The notes: a model not told the origin generated them from the letters alone. A stretch of DNA of 64,000 bases from Thiohalocapsa sp. ML1 (GCF_001469165.1 NZ_JABX01000002.1:1-64000), one strand, 5' to 3'; numbered from the stretch's first letter, positions 36,311 to 47,687 are shown. Translations and numbers: made by a program.

Positions 36311-36841
36311 TCTAATCGTGCAGGGTTAGGGGTCGCGCAGGGATAGGGGTCGCGTCTCACACAAAACGCCGGGGGAAACCGAGCGATTCATAAAAAATTT
36401 GCGCCGGAGCCGACCGGGAGGTCGGCTCTCCGGCTCGGCTACGGGCGGGCAAGTGCTTCGCTGCCGAGCCTCCACCGTTCCCGTGCCTCAATGCACCTGG
36501 GCGCAGAGCGCCCTTCGAGGGGCGACACCGCTGGAGCGGTGTCGCGAGTGGAACACCCGAAAGGGGCCGATTCGTGACCGGCCTCGTCCTTTTCGCGGCT
36601 TTCGGGTCTTTGCGATCACTTGAGCACTGGAGTGTTGACCTCCAGGTCAACGCGGCGACAGCGTGGGATGCGCTGATGTCGTGAAGTGCGGAGCCGACCG
36701 CGAGGTCGGCTCTCCGGCCGGGCTCCGACTCGGCTACGGGCAGGCAAGTGCGACGTCGATGCACGGCTGTCGCGAGTGCGGAGCCGACCGGGAGGTCGGC
36801 CCTCCGGCCCGCTCAGCAGCGGCGCTCGCCTCGCGACCGGA
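36311..36841. repeat. Repeat-rich spacer between the two membrane pyrophosphatase genes
   Basis: No gene is seen. It holds two AGGGGTCGCG or similar units at 36328-36355 and three copies of a GAGCCGACC..GGTCGGCTC hairpin (36407-36428, 36691-36712 and 36781-36802, the last diverged), each followed by CTCCGGC. The GGGCGCAGAGCGCCC plus ACACCGCT palindrome pair is at 36499-36545. A GGTTGACCT-like hairpin (GTTGACCTCCAGGTCAAC) is at about 36634-36651. Confidence 0.8.
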
Positions 36842-39037
<2,196 letters not shown>

Positions 39038-39341
39038 ATCTTTACCGCGGGATGTGGTCGGGCCTAAAGAAACGTCGACCTGTCGGCGTTTCCGTGTAAC
39101 GCAGAATGCGCTTGGTCGGTGCCGGCATGCGCCGTTCGGGCGCGCGCCGGCGGCAGGGGTGGGCGCCTCGCGTCCGCACCCCGCCAGCGCCGGTCGCCTT
39201 CCGGCACCGGCGGCACCGGGCCTCTGCCCGGCGGCTGTCTCTACCTCAGTGGCTTGCTGCCGCCTCGGACGGGCGGCTTAGTCGATCGGGCACTGCTTAA
39301 TCGAACCGCGGCTTAGCCGAACGGCCACGTCGAACCGCCTC
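39038..39341. other. Spacer with short duplicated segments
   Basis: No gene is seen. Near its right end CTTAATCGAACCGCG occurs at about 39296-39310 and again at 39341-39355, where it encodes the last residues and stop of the next gene. Related CTTAG(C/T)CGA units lie between them, suggesting small duplications. Confidence 0.55.
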
Positions 39342-40118
39342 TTAATCGAACCGCGTCACCTGCGCCGAGCGCCACCAGTCGTAATGCTCCGAGTCGAGCT
39401 CTCGGGCGCTCGGGAACGGGTAATACGCAAACTCCAGGTGGTCGCCGACATAGAAGCCGCGCTCCACCATACGGTAGATCACGCCCTGCTTGACCTGCTT
39501 TAGCACGAGCTTGCTGTCCTTCGTGTTCTGCCCGAAGTCGAGCAGTACGTCGCGCAGGTGGCTGATGGCGGTGTACGGCAGGTCGTCGGCGTTGCCGCTG
39601 CTTGGATTCGTGGACAGATCGCCGAGCTTCAGCTCCGCGAAGGCGATGCGCGGCACGTTCACCGGGTGCTGCGGGTCCGTGATGGAGTTGGCAAAGTCGT
39701 GCGGCTCCAGCCGGCTCGCCACCAGCGGGGTCACGGGGCAGAACTCCTGGTACAGGTGCAACGGGTGCTCGCTGTCCGGCGTGTAGTCGCCGCGGCCGAG
39801 CTCCAGCGTGCGGCCGTCGCTGGTGACCAGATACAGGTGCCCGAGCGCCGACACGGGCACCTGCGCCAGCACGTTGTAGATGCCGAGGTAGACCGAGGAC
39901 TTCGGCGCGCCGCTCGGCTGCGTGATGCAGCGCTCATCGGCGAGGTGGTACGGAAAGTCGCCACCGCGGAAGGACGGGTCCACCTCGAAGAACATGGCCT
40001 CGCCGTGGGCATGCAGGTGGCGGCCGACGGCGTAGTAGGCGCCGAACGCGGCCGGATCGAGTTGCGAGGCGATCAGCGCCTCCGGGATCAGCGACAGATA
40101 CAGGCGGTAATCGCTCAT
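39342..40118 (-). CDS. Hypothetical protein between pfp and the K+-dependent pyrophosphatase gene
   Basis: A 258-residue soluble-looking protein that I do not recognise. It opens MSDYRLYLSLIPEALIASQLD. Later segments are YYAVGRHLHAHGEAMFFEVD, YLGIYNVLAQVPVSALGHLYL, HLYQEFCPVTPLVASRLEP and VPRIAFAELKLGDLS. No signal peptide, membrane helix or known catalytic motif is apparent; the mixed charge and the regular strands suggest a globular cytosolic protein. It lies about 200 bases downstream of pfp and 300 bases upstream of the pyrophosphatase gene on the same strand, which makes a role in PPi metabolism worth considering. The last codons lie in a small duplicated segment. Confidence 0.8.
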   Translation of the reverse strand: MSDYRLYLSLIPEALIASQLDPAAFGAYYAVGRHLHAHGEAMFFEVDPSFRGGDFPYHLADERCITQPSGAPKSSVYLGIYNVLAQVPVSALGHLYLVTSDGRTLELGRGDYTPDSEHPLHLYQEFCPVTPLVASRLEPHDFANSITDPQHPVNVPRIAFAELKLGDLSTNPSSGNADDLPYTAISHLRDVLLDFGQNTKDSKLVLKQVKQGVIYRMVERGFYVGDHLEFAYYPFPSARELDSEHYDWWRSAQVTRFD

Positions 40119-40315
40119 CTAAGGGCTCCCCATTGGACGGCGCCGAAGCGTTGTGGGCAGGCCGCCCAAGTTGCGCGAAACGTTAGCGGAAATCCCTGTC
40201 CTTTGCAGCAGCGAATTACAGGGAAATACGGTGCGGCCCGCCGGCAAGCTTGGTCATCGATGCCGCGCGGGCTCGCGCTGCGCGCCGAGCCCCGCGGCAG
40301 CAAAGCCGCAGGCCG

Positions 40316-41569
40316 TCAGACGTCGAACAGCCCGAGCTTCTTCGGCACCGGCTTGTTCTCCAGCGTGACGTACTTCGGCAGCCCGTTCTCGTAGGGCGGG
40401 TAGTCCTCGCCGGCGATCAGCGGGTACAGGTACTCGCGGCACTTGTCGGTGATGCCGTAGCCGTCCTCGCTGATGAAGTCCGGCGGCATGAACTTCTCGA
40501 CGTTCGCGACCTGCGACAGCGGCGCCTCGCCCACCTCCCAAACGTACGGGTTAGAGGACTTGCGCACCACCGTCGGCATCACGGCGTTGTGGCCGGCGAC
40601 GGCGTACTCGACGCCCGCCTTGCCGAGCGCATAGGCCTGCTCGACATCGGACTTGGAGGCCAGGTGCCGCGCCGCGCGCTGCAGGTAATCCGCCACGGCC
40701 CAGTGGAACTTGCAGCCGAGCGCCTCCTTGACCATGTTCGCCACCACCGGCGCCGCACCGCCGAGCTGCGCGTGGCCGAAGGCGTCGCGGGTGCCCTGCT
40801 CGGCCAGGAAGCGGCCGTCTGGATAATGGCAGCCCTCGGACACCACGACGCTGCAATAGCCGTGCTCCTCGATGCGCGCCTTGACCGCGGCCAGGAACCG
40901 ATCCAGGTCGAACTCCACCTCCGGGAACAGGGTCACCACCGGGATGCCCTGGTCCGCCACCAGCGCGCCGGCGGCGGCGATCCAACCCGCGTGCCGGCCC
41001 ATGACCTCCAGCACGAAGAGCTTGGTGCTGGTGGCGCACATGGAGCGCACGTCGAAGCTCGCCTCCAGCGTGGACGTGGCGATGTACTTGGCCACGCTGC
41101 CGAAGCCGGGGCAGTTGTCGGTGATGGGCAGATCATTGTCCACCGTCTTTGGAACATGGATGGCCTGCACCGGGAAGCCCATCTTCTCGGACAACTGGCT
41201 GACCTTGTAGCAGGTGTCCGCGGAGTCGCCGCCGCCGTTGTAGAAGAAGTAGCCGATGTCGTGGGCCTTGAAGACCTCGATCAGGCGCTCGTACTCGCGC
41301 TTGTTGGCTTCCAGGCTTTTCAGCTTGTAGCGGCAGGAGCCGAAGCCGCCGGACGGGGTATGGCGCAGCGCCGCGATGTTCTCGGCGGACTCCTGCCCCG
41401 TGTCGATGAGATCTTCGGTGAGCGCGCCGATGATGCCGTTGCGCCCGGCGTAGACGTTGGCGATCTTCTCCGGATGCTGCCGGGCCGTCTCGATGACGCC
41501 GCAGGCTGAGGCATTGATCACGGCCGTTACGCCGCCGGACTGGGCGTAAAAGGCGTTCTTCGCGGTCAT
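40316..41569 (-). CDS. pfp: Pyrophosphate-dependent 6-phosphofructokinase
   Basis: A 417-residue phosphofructokinase that, from its active site, uses pyrophosphate rather than ATP. The donor-site motif is FFYNGGGDSADTC (Gly-Gly-Asp, where ATP enzymes have Gly-Gly-Gly or Gly-Asp-Gly-Ser) and the second diagnostic motif is VPKTVDNDLPITDNCPGFGS with Lys. EVMGRHAGWIAAAGAL and VVVSEGCHYPDG are conserved PFK segments. The reaction (fructose 6-phosphate + PPi to fructose 1,6-bisphosphate + Pi) is reversible, so it can run in glycolysis or the reverse. It begins the same-strand run pfp - unknown - membrane PPase - H+-PPase - ppa, a PPi-energy block. Confidence 0.95.
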   Translation of the reverse strand: MTAKNAFYAQSGGVTAVINASACGVIETARQHPEKIANVYAGRNGIIGALTEDLIDTGQESAENIAALRHTPSGGFGSCRYKLKSLEANKREYERLIEVFKAHDIGYFFYNGGGDSADTCYKVSQLSEKMGFPVQAIHVPKTVDNDLPITDNCPGFGSVAKYIATSTLEASFDVRSMCATSTKLFVLEVMGRHAGWIAAAGALVADQGIPVVTLFPEVEFDLDRFLAAVKARIEEHGYCSVVVSEGCHYPDGRFLAEQGTRDAFGHAQLGGAAPVVANMVKEALGCKFHWAVADYLQRAARHLASKSDVEQAYALGKAGVEYAVAGHNAVMPTVVRKSSNPYVWEVGEAPLSQVANVEKFMPPDFISEDGYGITDKCREYLYPLIAGEDYPPYENGLPKYVTLENKPVPKKLGLFDV

Positions 41570-41993
41570 GGCTGTCCCCTCTCGTGTTCTCCGCTGGCAA
41601 AGCGGGTGCTAAATCGATCGTTGAATGCTTGAGCTTGTGCGGGCCGGGTCGGGTCGGGTCGGGTTCGGTCTTCGGCGGTCGCGCGGTCGGCCGCTCGCGC
41701 GGTCCGCGTGCGCGTGCACGCCGATGCCAGGCTGCTGACGGGACTTGTGGAAGGCGGCGGCGGGCACATGCTGCGACCGCCCCGGCGCGAAGGCGCAAGC
41801 CTACAGAAACGCCGCTCTGCGCGCACGCAATCCCGTTGATGGGCCTATTGGCGTTGTCGATGCCGCGGCGGGTCGGGGCAACCGCCACGACTGCGGCCGC
41901 GGCTGGGCGGGTCAGGGCCAGAAGCCCAAGCTGCGCGGGCTGGCCGCGGCGCCGGTCGCGACGCGCACGGCCACGGCCGGGGTCGTCATCGGC
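41570..41993. other. Spacer upstream of pfp
   Basis: No gene is supported. A short GGGTC tandem run lies at 41646-41660. The sequence is very GC-rich, and open frames on both strands lack family features. A promoter for pfp is expected here, but I could not pick one with confidence. Confidence 0.5.
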
Positions 41994-42668
41994 TCAGCAG
42001 CCGGGCCGGCTCCACCAGCGCGAGAGCCGGCGCTGCAGCACCCGCGACGGCACGCCCTCGTAGTGGGAGACATCGTTGAACACGCGCAGCCGCGCGCGGG
42101 TCACGCTCGCGAAGTCCAGGATGGTCAGCGCCGCCGGGCTTTGGTCGAGCCGGTCGCGATAGCCGCGGGCGTCGAAGCCCAGCAGGCTGCTCACCAGGAG
42201 CCGGTTGGTGCCCTTGTGCGAGACCACCAGCACGGAACGCTCGGCATGCTGCTCGACGATGCGGCGCATCACCGGCAGCGCCCGGGCCAGCACATGGATG
42301 CCGGACTCGCCGCCCGCCGGGGCGATGGTGAGCGGGTCCTCCTGCCAGGGCTCGTACTCGGCGGGATGGTCGCGCTCCACCTCGTCGCGGGTGTGGCCCT
42401 CCCAGTGGCCGTAGTCGATCTCGCGCAGGTCGGGCTCCGCCAGCGGCTCCAGGTCGTGGGGCTTGGCAATGATACGCGCGGTCTCCAGCGTGCGGCTCAT
42501 GGGGCTCGCGTAGACGGCGTCCAGCGTGTCGCAGCGCAGGCGCTCCCCCAGCGCCGCCACCTGCCGGCGGCCCTCCTCGGATAGGGAGACATCGGTGGAG
42601 CCCGCGAAGCGATCTTCGGCGGTCAGATCCGTCGCGCCATGGCGGACGAGGTAGATACGGGTGGGCAT
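41994..42668 (-). CDS. Histidine phosphatase family protein
   Basis: A 224-residue phosphoglycerate mutase-like phosphatase. The phosphohistidine motif IYLVRHGATDLT is at the N-terminus; VYASPMSRTLETARII, the EIDYGHWEGHTRDEV segment and the second His in VLVVSHKGTNRLLV complete the active site. Substrate is not evident; relatives act on phosphoglycerate, alpha-ribazole phosphate, fructose bisphosphate or broad phosphate esters. The ATG at 42668 (MPTRIYLV) is the family start; the frame upstream of it is encoded by a dispersed repeat. It is the next gene upstream of pfp on the same strand, about 420 bases away, so co-transcription is unlikely. Confidence 0.9.
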   Translation of the reverse strand: MPTRIYLVRHGATDLTAEDRFAGSTDVSLSEEGRRQVAALGERLRCDTLDAVYASPMSRTLETARIIAKPHDLEPLAEPDLREIDYGHWEGHTRDEVERDHPAEYEPWQEDPLTIAPAGGESGIHVLARALPVMRRIVEQHAERSVLVVSHKGTNRLLVSSLLGFDARGYRDRLDQSPAALTILDFASVTRARLRVFNDVSHYEGVPSRVLQRRLSRWWSRPGC

Positions 42669-42687
42669 AGGCTGTTCACTAGATTGC

Positions 42688-42875
42688 TTGACGGCGCCGA
42701 ATGCTTGCAGATGAGTCAAGTTTCACGACGACAAGGCGCTCGCAGGCAAAAGGGCCGAGGGCCGAGGGCAAAGGGAGCCCGCCTCGGCCCTTGGCCCTTG
42801 TTTCCATGCCCCGACGAGCGGGCTGCGCAAGACTAGGCGCCGTGCCCTGGTCGGTCTGAGGCTCTGCCTCACTGG
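42688..42875 (+). repeat. Composite dispersed element, fullest copy
   Basis: The order is TTGACGGCGCCGAATGC, TTGCAGATGAGTCAAG, ACGACAAGGCGCTC, a full GGGCCGAGGGCCGAGG..CCTCGGCCCTTGGCCC hairpin, and a tail CGACGAGCGGGCTGCGCAAG..GTGCCCTGGTCGGTCTGAGGCTCTGCC. This is the best template for the family, about 190 bases long. Other copies are at 4471, 5883, 7200 (minus) and 29268 (minus, partial). The rest of 42669-43083 holds no gene. Confidence 0.8.
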
Positions 42876-43083
42876 GCTTGATCGCTCGCTTGCCCGGCAG
42901 ATGCCGGCGTGTCCGAGCAAGCGCAAGCGGGGAGCCGGCGTCGGCGCGCGGCTTCATCTCTGGGGCGAATCCCGCGGGCTTGCGCCGGGGCAACCGGAAG
43001 GCCGATTGTGCCCGTGTACGCGCGGCCCCGCTTTCGGTAAGATGGCGACTCAATCGACAGTGACTTTAGGTTCGCACCTCACC

Positions 43084-43455
43084 ATGAAAGAAGCAGAACA
43101 GCAGCTCAATCACGAAATCGGCCAACGCCTGCGCACGGCGCGCATGGCGCGTGGGCTCAGCCTGAACGAGCTCTCCGCGCTCACCAACAAGCTCTACAGC
43201 AAGTCGCGCATCAGCAACTACGAGCAGGGCATTCGGCGGCTCAGCGTCGAAGGCGCACAGGCGCTGGCAGAAGCACTCGGCAACGTCTCCGCGGCCTATC
43301 TGCTCTGTCTCGACCGCGAGAGCGGGCTGGCCTTGAACGAGCAAGAGCTGAGGCTACTGGAAGCCTTCCGGCGCACGGATGACGACGGCCGGCGCCGGGT
43401 GCTGGATTGCGCCGACATCGTCATCAGCGTGCCGGCGGAACCGTCGGACGATTAA
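43084..43455 (+). CDS. XRE-family helix-turn-helix transcriptional regulator
   Basis: A 123-residue DNA-binding protein with a Cro/C1-type helix-turn-helix at about residues 10-65: IGQRLRTARMARGLSLNELS, KLYSKSRISNYEQGIRRLSV and EGAQALAEALGNVSAAYLL. The C-terminal part (LLEAFRRTDDDGRRRVLDCA) resembles the short effector-less tail seen in chromosomal XRE regulators. The start could be the ATG at 43084 or an in-frame ATG at 43042; the latter follows a purine-rich GGTAAG sequence and would add 14 residues. It converges with the ECF sigma factor gene, with only about 30 bases between them. Targets are unknown. Confidence 0.85.
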   Translation: MKEAEQQLNHEIGQRLRTARMARGLSLNELSALTNKLYSKSRISNYEQGIRRLSVEGAQALAEALGNVSAAYLLCLDRESGLALNEQELRLLEAFRRTDDDGRRRVLDCADIVISVPAEPSDD

Positions 43456-43485
43456 TCGCCCGCGGCGTCGGGCGACGCCGTCGGG

Positions 43486-44040
43486 TCACGCTCGCTCGCC
43501 GAGCGCCGCGCGCAGCTTCTGCCGGGCGCGGAACAGCCGCGTGCCGACGCCGGCGGACGTGAGCCCGAGGCGCTCTGCAATCTCCTGCTGCGAGAAGCCG
43601 TGCAGCACCTGCAGGATCAGCGGCTCGCGGTATTCGGCCGGCAGCGCGCGAATGGCCCGGCGCAACACGAAGGCCTCCGCGGAGGTGTCGTAGGTCTTGC
43701 GCGCGGCGCAGATGTCCTCCACCGGCAGCTCGCTCTCGCGCGGCTGGATGCGCTCGAAGCGGCGCGCGTTCTCGCGCCGCACGATGGTCTTGAGCCAGCC
43801 CAGCACGGCGGCTGGGTTCTCCAGCCGGTCGAAGGAGCGCCAGGCGCGCAACAGGCTGTCCTGGACCAGGTCCTCAGCGGTGTCGCGATTGCCGGCGAGG
43901 CGATAGGCGTACTTGTACAGCGCGGACCGATGGGTGCGCGCCAGCTCGTCGAAGTCGAGGGCGGTTGCGGTTGCGGTGGCGGTTGCAGTTGCGGTTGCAG
44001 TTGCAGTTGCGAAGGGTGCAGCGATGGCGGTGGCGGACAT
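43486..44040 (-). CDS. ECF-type RNA polymerase sigma factor with a repeat-encoded N-terminus
   Basis: A 184-residue sigma-70 family (ECF) factor. Region 2 is visible as HRSALYKYAYRLAGNRDTAEDLVQDSLLRAW, noted by its DLVQDSLLRAW core, and region 4 as RALPAEYREPLILQVLHGFSQQEIAERLGL, ending in the GVGTRLFRARQKLR recognition helix. The N-terminal 28 residues are an Ala-Thr dipeptide run encoded by eight hexamer units (GCGGTT/GCAGTT on the plus strand, 43961-44008). No anti-sigma gene is next to it, which is unusual for the group. A 7-base-stem hairpin (43463-43480) separates it from the convergent XRE gene. Confidence 0.9.
   Translation of the reverse strand: MSATAIAAPFATATATATATATATATALDFDELARTHRSALYKYAYRLAGNRDTAEDLVQDSLLRAWRSFDRLENPAAVLGWLKTIVRRENARRFERIQPRESELPVEDICAARKTYDTSAEAFVLRRAIRALPAEYREPLILQVLHGFSQQEIAERLGLTSAGVGTRLFRARQKLRAALGERA
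43961..44008 (-). repeat. Hexamer tandem repeat in the sigma factor gene
   Basis: Eight consecutive six-base units (GCGGTT, with GCGGTG and GCAGTT variants) encode alternating Ala-Thr at the N-terminus of the ECF sigma factor. Because the unit is six bases, slippage keeps the frame and only changes the tail length. Confidence 0.9.
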
Positions 44041-44621
44041 GGCGGTCTCCTCGTTCCAGTGATGCTCTACCTCCCTTGAGCAGCCGCCGTGCCAAGCTTT
44101 ATCTAATTGTTTCTACGTGGCTTTTTAGTATCTCGCGCCAGCAGGTATAACGATCCGTTACAACGTTTCGTGACGACGCCGTCCGCATCCGGGCTCGCCG
44201 GCAGACAACCAGCGCTCGCGGCAGGTCGCCAAGACCGGGTAGGTGATCCTCGACGCCGACCAGATCGCGAACCTTCGCGAGCACGAGGCCGTCGACTTGG
44301 TGATCATTATTCCGGCCATCGGTTGGTGAGCCCGGCGCAGTCAGGTGCAGCATCGGCAGTGCCAATGCCGCGCTTTGTCGAGCGTGCCGGTGACGACGCG
44401 GCGCTGCTGCGCTGGCCTGGCTGCCTGGCGCGGCGCGTCGGCGATGGGGAGCCGCAAGCGGCGAAGGCGCGGCACGACAGCACGCCGGTGAAATAATCCG
44501 GCAACCCGCTCGGTCTCTGTTGGCAAGCGCAGATGGCAATCGCCAAACGCGCTCCGGGCTTCGGTGCACCGCACCAGCCAACCACCAGCCAACCACCAGC
44601 CAACCAAACTGGAGACCGACC
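44041..44621. other. Spacer between the sigma factor and the small secreted protein genes
   Basis: About 580 bases with no firmly supported gene. A minus-strand frame ending at 44099 (segments GLVLAKVRDLVGVEDHLPG and RNVVTDRYTCWREILKSH) has a protein-like look but no start or recognisable family; it may be the tail of a decayed gene. Three copies of an 11-base unit (CCAGCCAACCA) lie at 44574-44606, just ahead of the next gene. Confidence 0.45.
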
Positions 44622-44924
44622 ATGACCAAGACCCTCAGCATCGCCCTCGCCGCCGCCCTGTTCACCGCTGGTGCCCAGGCCGCCGACAGCTACCGCCAGT
44701 TCACCGCCGGCAATCCGGACATCCACGGCGGAGTGATCAAGTACGAGGGCGTCACCGCCGTGCAGCCGGGCGTCGGCAGCGACTTCGACCGCTACCACGG
44801 CCTAGCCGACGGCAACCGGGATCTGTTCTCGGTGGACCTGGATCTGGACCAGGCCCCGTCCGACAACGGCCCGCGCCCGGACATCTACGGCCCCTTCGGC
44901 AGGAGCCCCGATATCGGCTATTGA
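44622..44924 (+). CDS. Small secreted protein of unknown function
   Basis: A 100-residue protein with a clear Sec signal peptide ([20 protein letters not shown], cleavage after AQA). The mature part is acidic and rich in Asp, Gly and Pro: [48 protein letters not shown]. No cysteines, repeats or known motifs are present. A GGAG sequence lies eight bases before the ATG. I do not recognise the family; the acidic composition could fit metal binding or a periplasmic role, but that is a guess. It stands alone, upstream of a convergent universal stress protein gene. Confidence 0.75.
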   Translation: MTKTLSIALAAALFTAGAQAADSYRQFTAGNPDIHGGVIKYEGVTAVQPGVGSDFDRYHGLADGNRDLFSVDLDLDQAPSDNGPRPDIYGPFGRSPDIGY

Positions 44925-44974
44925 GGGTGACGCAGGCGCTACGGCCCTCAGCACGAGCCCAAGGACGGGCCCCG

Positions 44975-45838
44975 TCAGCGCAGCAGCAGCGTCGGTATCG
45001 TCGCCGAGCGCAGCAGGTCGTCGGTCTTGCTGCCGAACAGCAGGCTGCGCAGCGGCGAGTGGCCATAGGCGCCCATCAACAGCATGCCGATGGCGTGCTC
45101 GCGCACGTAGTGGGCGATGACCCGCTCGGTGTCGCCGGGCACCAGCGCCGTGACGATGTCGAATTCGGCCGCCTCCAGCGTACTGCGTGCCCAGTCGATC
45201 TGCTTGGCGCTGTCGCGGCGCTGTTGGCCGGACATGAGCACGTGCACCGGCAGGCCCCGGAACAGCGGGCTGCGCGCGACCATCTCGACGCCGCGGCGGG
45301 TCATGCTGCCGCCGTCGAAGGCGATCAGCACCCGCTCGGGCTCCTTGAAGTCCGCCGTCACGGCCAGGATCGGGCGGCTCAGCGCGCGCACCATGCGCTC
45401 CACGTTGCGGCCCAAGTCGCGCTGGGTGGTCTCGGCGGACTCGCCGCGGCGCCCGAGCACGAACAAGCGCACCTGCGCCTGCTGCTCCACCAGCACCTCT
45501 TCGAGGTCGCCATAGCGCTGACGAATGTCCGGTGCCGCGACGCCGGCGCCGAGCGCGCGCTCGCGCAGCGCATTCAGGAACACCCGCCCCTGCTCGCGCA
45601 CGGCCTTGCTGCGCGCCTCGTCCGCCTCGGACAGCCGCTCCAGCAGCGCCTGCTGGGCGTTGACGCCGATGATGCCGCTGTGGTCGGCGCCGCGCACCGC
45701 GCCCGCGTCGCGGTCGATGATGTGCAGCAGCTCCAGCGGCGCCTGCATGCGGCGGGCGGCCCAGGCCGCGGCGTCGGCGACGAAGTCGGCGAAATGCGAC
45801 TGGTCGACGCAGGCGAGTACCTTTTGTTCGTCTTGCAT
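44975..45838 (-). CDS. Tandem universal stress protein
   Basis: A 287-residue protein made of two UspA domains. The first starts [19 protein letters not shown]; the second starts [18 protein letters not shown]. The second domain ends with the ATP-binding signature [22 protein letters not shown], so nucleotide binding is likely there, while the first domain's loop ([23 protein letters not shown]) is a variant of it. The start lies 14 bases after the stop of the SulP transporter gene, so the two are surely an operon. USP proteins encoded with SulP transporters are thought to regulate or sense for them, but this is not proven. Confidence 0.9.
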   Translation of the reverse strand: MQDEQKVLACVDQSHFADFVADAAAWAARRMQAPLELLHIIDRDAGAVRGADHSGIIGVNAQQALLERLSEADEARSKAVREQGRVFLNALRERALGAGVAAPDIRQRYGDLEEVLVEQQAQVRLFVLGRRGESAETTQRDLGRNVERMVRALSRPILAVTADFKEPERVLIAFDGGSMTRRGVEMVARSPLFRGLPVHVLMSGQQRRDSAKQIDWARSTLEAAEFDIVTALVPGDTERVIAHYVREHAIGMLLMGAYGHSPLRSLLFGSKTDDLLRSATIPTLLLR

Positions 45839-45852
45839 GGCCGATTCTCCTG

Positions 45853-47334
45853 TCAGTGGCCCATCAACTGCTCGACGGCATCGGGCTTGTCATGCACGGC
45901 GAAGCGGTCCACCAGGGTGCGGCTCGCCTCGTTCAGGCCGACCACCTCTACGTCGGTGCCCTCGCGGCGGAACTTGATCACGACCTTGTCCAGCGCCGTC
46001 ACCGCGGTGATGTCCCAGAAGTGGGCGCGGCTCACGTCGATGCGCACGCGCTCGATGACCTCCTTGTAGTCGAAGGAGGCGATGAACCGATCCGCGGACG
46101 CGAAGAAGACCTGGCCGACCACCTGATAGACGCGCTCGCGGCCCTCCGCGGCCGGCGTCGAGCCGACGTAGAGGATGCGACCCACCTTGTGGGCGAAGAA
46201 GAAGCCGGACAGCAGCACGCCCACCAGCACGCCTTGGGCCAAGTCGTGGGTTAGCACCGTCACCGCCACGGTGGCGAGCATGACGACGTTGGCATCGAAG
46301 GGGTGCTCGCGCAGGTTGCGGAACGAGGCCCAGTTGAAGGTGCCGATGGAGACCATGATCATCACCGCCACCAGCGCCGCCATCGGGATCTGCGCCACCC
46401 AGTCGTTGGCGAACACCACCAGCAGCAGCAGCACCACGCCGGCCACCAGCGTCGACAGCCGCCCACGGCCGCCGGATTTGATGTTGATGACGGTCTGGCC
46501 GATCATCGCGCAGCCCGCCATGCCGCCGAAGAAGCCGGTGACGACGTTGGCCGTCCCTTGGCCGACGCATTCGCGGTTCTTGTTGCTTTTGGAGTCGGTC
46601 AGATCATCGACGATGGTCGCCGTCATCAAGGACTCCAGCAGGCCGACCACGGCCAGCGTCGCCGAGACCGGGAAGATGATCTGTAAGGTCTCCAGATTCA
46701 GCGGGATGTCCGGAATCAGAAACACCGGCAGGGTGTCCGGCATCTGGCCCATGTCGCCGACGGTGCGGATGTCCAGCTCCATGAAGATGGCCGCCGCGGT
46801 CAGCGAGACGATGGCCACCAGCGGCGACGGGATCGCCTTGGTCAGATACGGCAACAAATAGATGATGGCCAGGCCCGCCGCCAGCACGCCGTAGACCTGC
46901 CAGGTGAGCTGGGCGCCGGTGATCTCCGGCAACTGCGCCATGAAGATCAGGATGGCCAGCGCATTGACGAAGCCGGTAATGACCGAGCGCGAGATGAAGC
47001 GCATCAGGTTGCCCAGCCGCAGCCAGCCGGCCAAGATCTGCAGCACGCCGGTCAGCACCGTGGCCGCTAGCAGATACTGCAGGCCGTGCTCGGCGACCAG
47101 CCCCACCATCAGCACCGCCATCGCCGCGGTGGCCGCGGAGATCATGCCGGGGCGCCCGCCGGCAAAGGCGGTCACCACGGCGATGCTGAAGGAGGCATAG
47201 AGCCCCACCTTCGGGTCCACGCCGGCGATCAGCGAGAAGGCGATCGCCTCCGGGATCAGCGCCAGCGCCACCACCAGGCCGGCGAGCAAGTCGTTGGGAA
47301 TGTTCGACAGCCAGTCGCGTCGCAGTGATTTCAT
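45853..47334 (-). CDS. SulP-family inorganic anion transporter
   Basis: A 493-residue SLC26/SulP transporter with 10-12 membrane helices and a C-terminal STAS domain. Visible family features are [33 protein letters not shown] (core [14 protein letters not shown]), [33 protein letters not shown], and the short STAS region ([23 protein letters not shown]). Some relatives (BicA type) are Na+-dependent bicarbonate transporters and others carry sulfate; bicarbonate uptake would suit an autotroph but cannot be read from sequence. The ATG at 47334 removes a long upstream frame of low complexity. It forms an operon with the downstream universal stress protein gene. Confidence 0.9.
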   Translation of the reverse strand: MKSLRRDWLSNIPNDLLAGLVVALALIPEAIAFSLIAGVDPKVGLYASFSIAVVTAFAGGRPGMISAATAAMAVLMVGLVAEHGLQYLLAATVLTGVLQILAGWLRLGNLMRFISRSVITGFVNALAILIFMAQLPEITGAQLTWQVYGVLAAGLAIIYLLPYLTKAIPSPLVAIVSLTAAAIFMELDIRTVGDMGQMPDTLPVFLIPDIPLNLETLQIIFPVSATLAVVGLLESLMTATIVDDLTDSKSNKNRECVGQGTANVVTGFFGGMAGCAMIGQTVINIKSGGRGRLSTLVAGVVLLLLVVFANDWVAQIPMAALVAVMIMVSIGTFNWASFRNLREHPFDANVVMLATVAVTVLTHDLAQGVLVGVLLSGFFFAHKVGRILYVGSTPAAEGRERVYQVVGQVFFASADRFIASFDYKEVIERVRIDVSRAHFWDITAVTALDKVVIKFRREGTDVEVVGLNEASRTLVDRFAVHDKPDAVEQLMGH

Positions 47335-47658
47335 ATCCAGGGGTCCATGAGCGGCCGAGCCGGCGGCAGGCATGCGGCCAAGTCGATACCGCGCGAGGCT
47401 CGCTCGCGCGGATAAACGAGGGTGCGGGCAGCGAAAGCGCCGGCAGTGTGCCGGGCAGGCAGCCGGCCGGGGCGGCCGGAGATGGCGCCGGGATGCCGGG
47501 CTCGGGCGATAACGTGTCAGGCGCGCAAGTCTAGCGGCAAGGGCTGGCAGATGAAACCCGGCTGCGGGCGTCGATTTCGATAGCGCTGTCGATTTCGCTA
47601 GCGATGGCCCAGCGTCGGGTTCCGCCGACGCGTCGCGTCGCTGCATGCCCGGCCCGCC
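47335..47658. other. Divergent spacer between sulP and murJ
   Basis: About 320 bases with no gene. Near 47575-47605 there is a run of TCGAT/GCGAT-like hexamers (GATTTCGATAGCGCTGTCGA type) similar to the AATCGA run at 21311 and the ATCGAT run at 32766. It should carry the sulP promoter, which I cannot pinpoint. Confidence 0.5.
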
Positions 47659-47664
47659 TATAAT
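47659..47664 (+). promoter_or_regulatory. -10 element of the murJ promoter
   Basis: A consensus TATAAT lies 23 bases upstream of the murJ GTG start, which would give a leader of about 17 bases. No good -35 hexamer is at the right distance. A very similar CTATAATCCG(T/C)G(C/G) context precedes ribF (49509-49514). Confidence 0.5.
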
Positions 47665-47687
47665 CCGTGCTTTCGCCTGGAGCCGCC

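Noticed and set aside
44099-44665. A minus-strand gene with a protein-like tail ending at 44099
   Set aside because: No start codon with a ribosome-binding site and no recognisable family; only the last 70 or so codons look protein-like, so I described it as part of the spacer.
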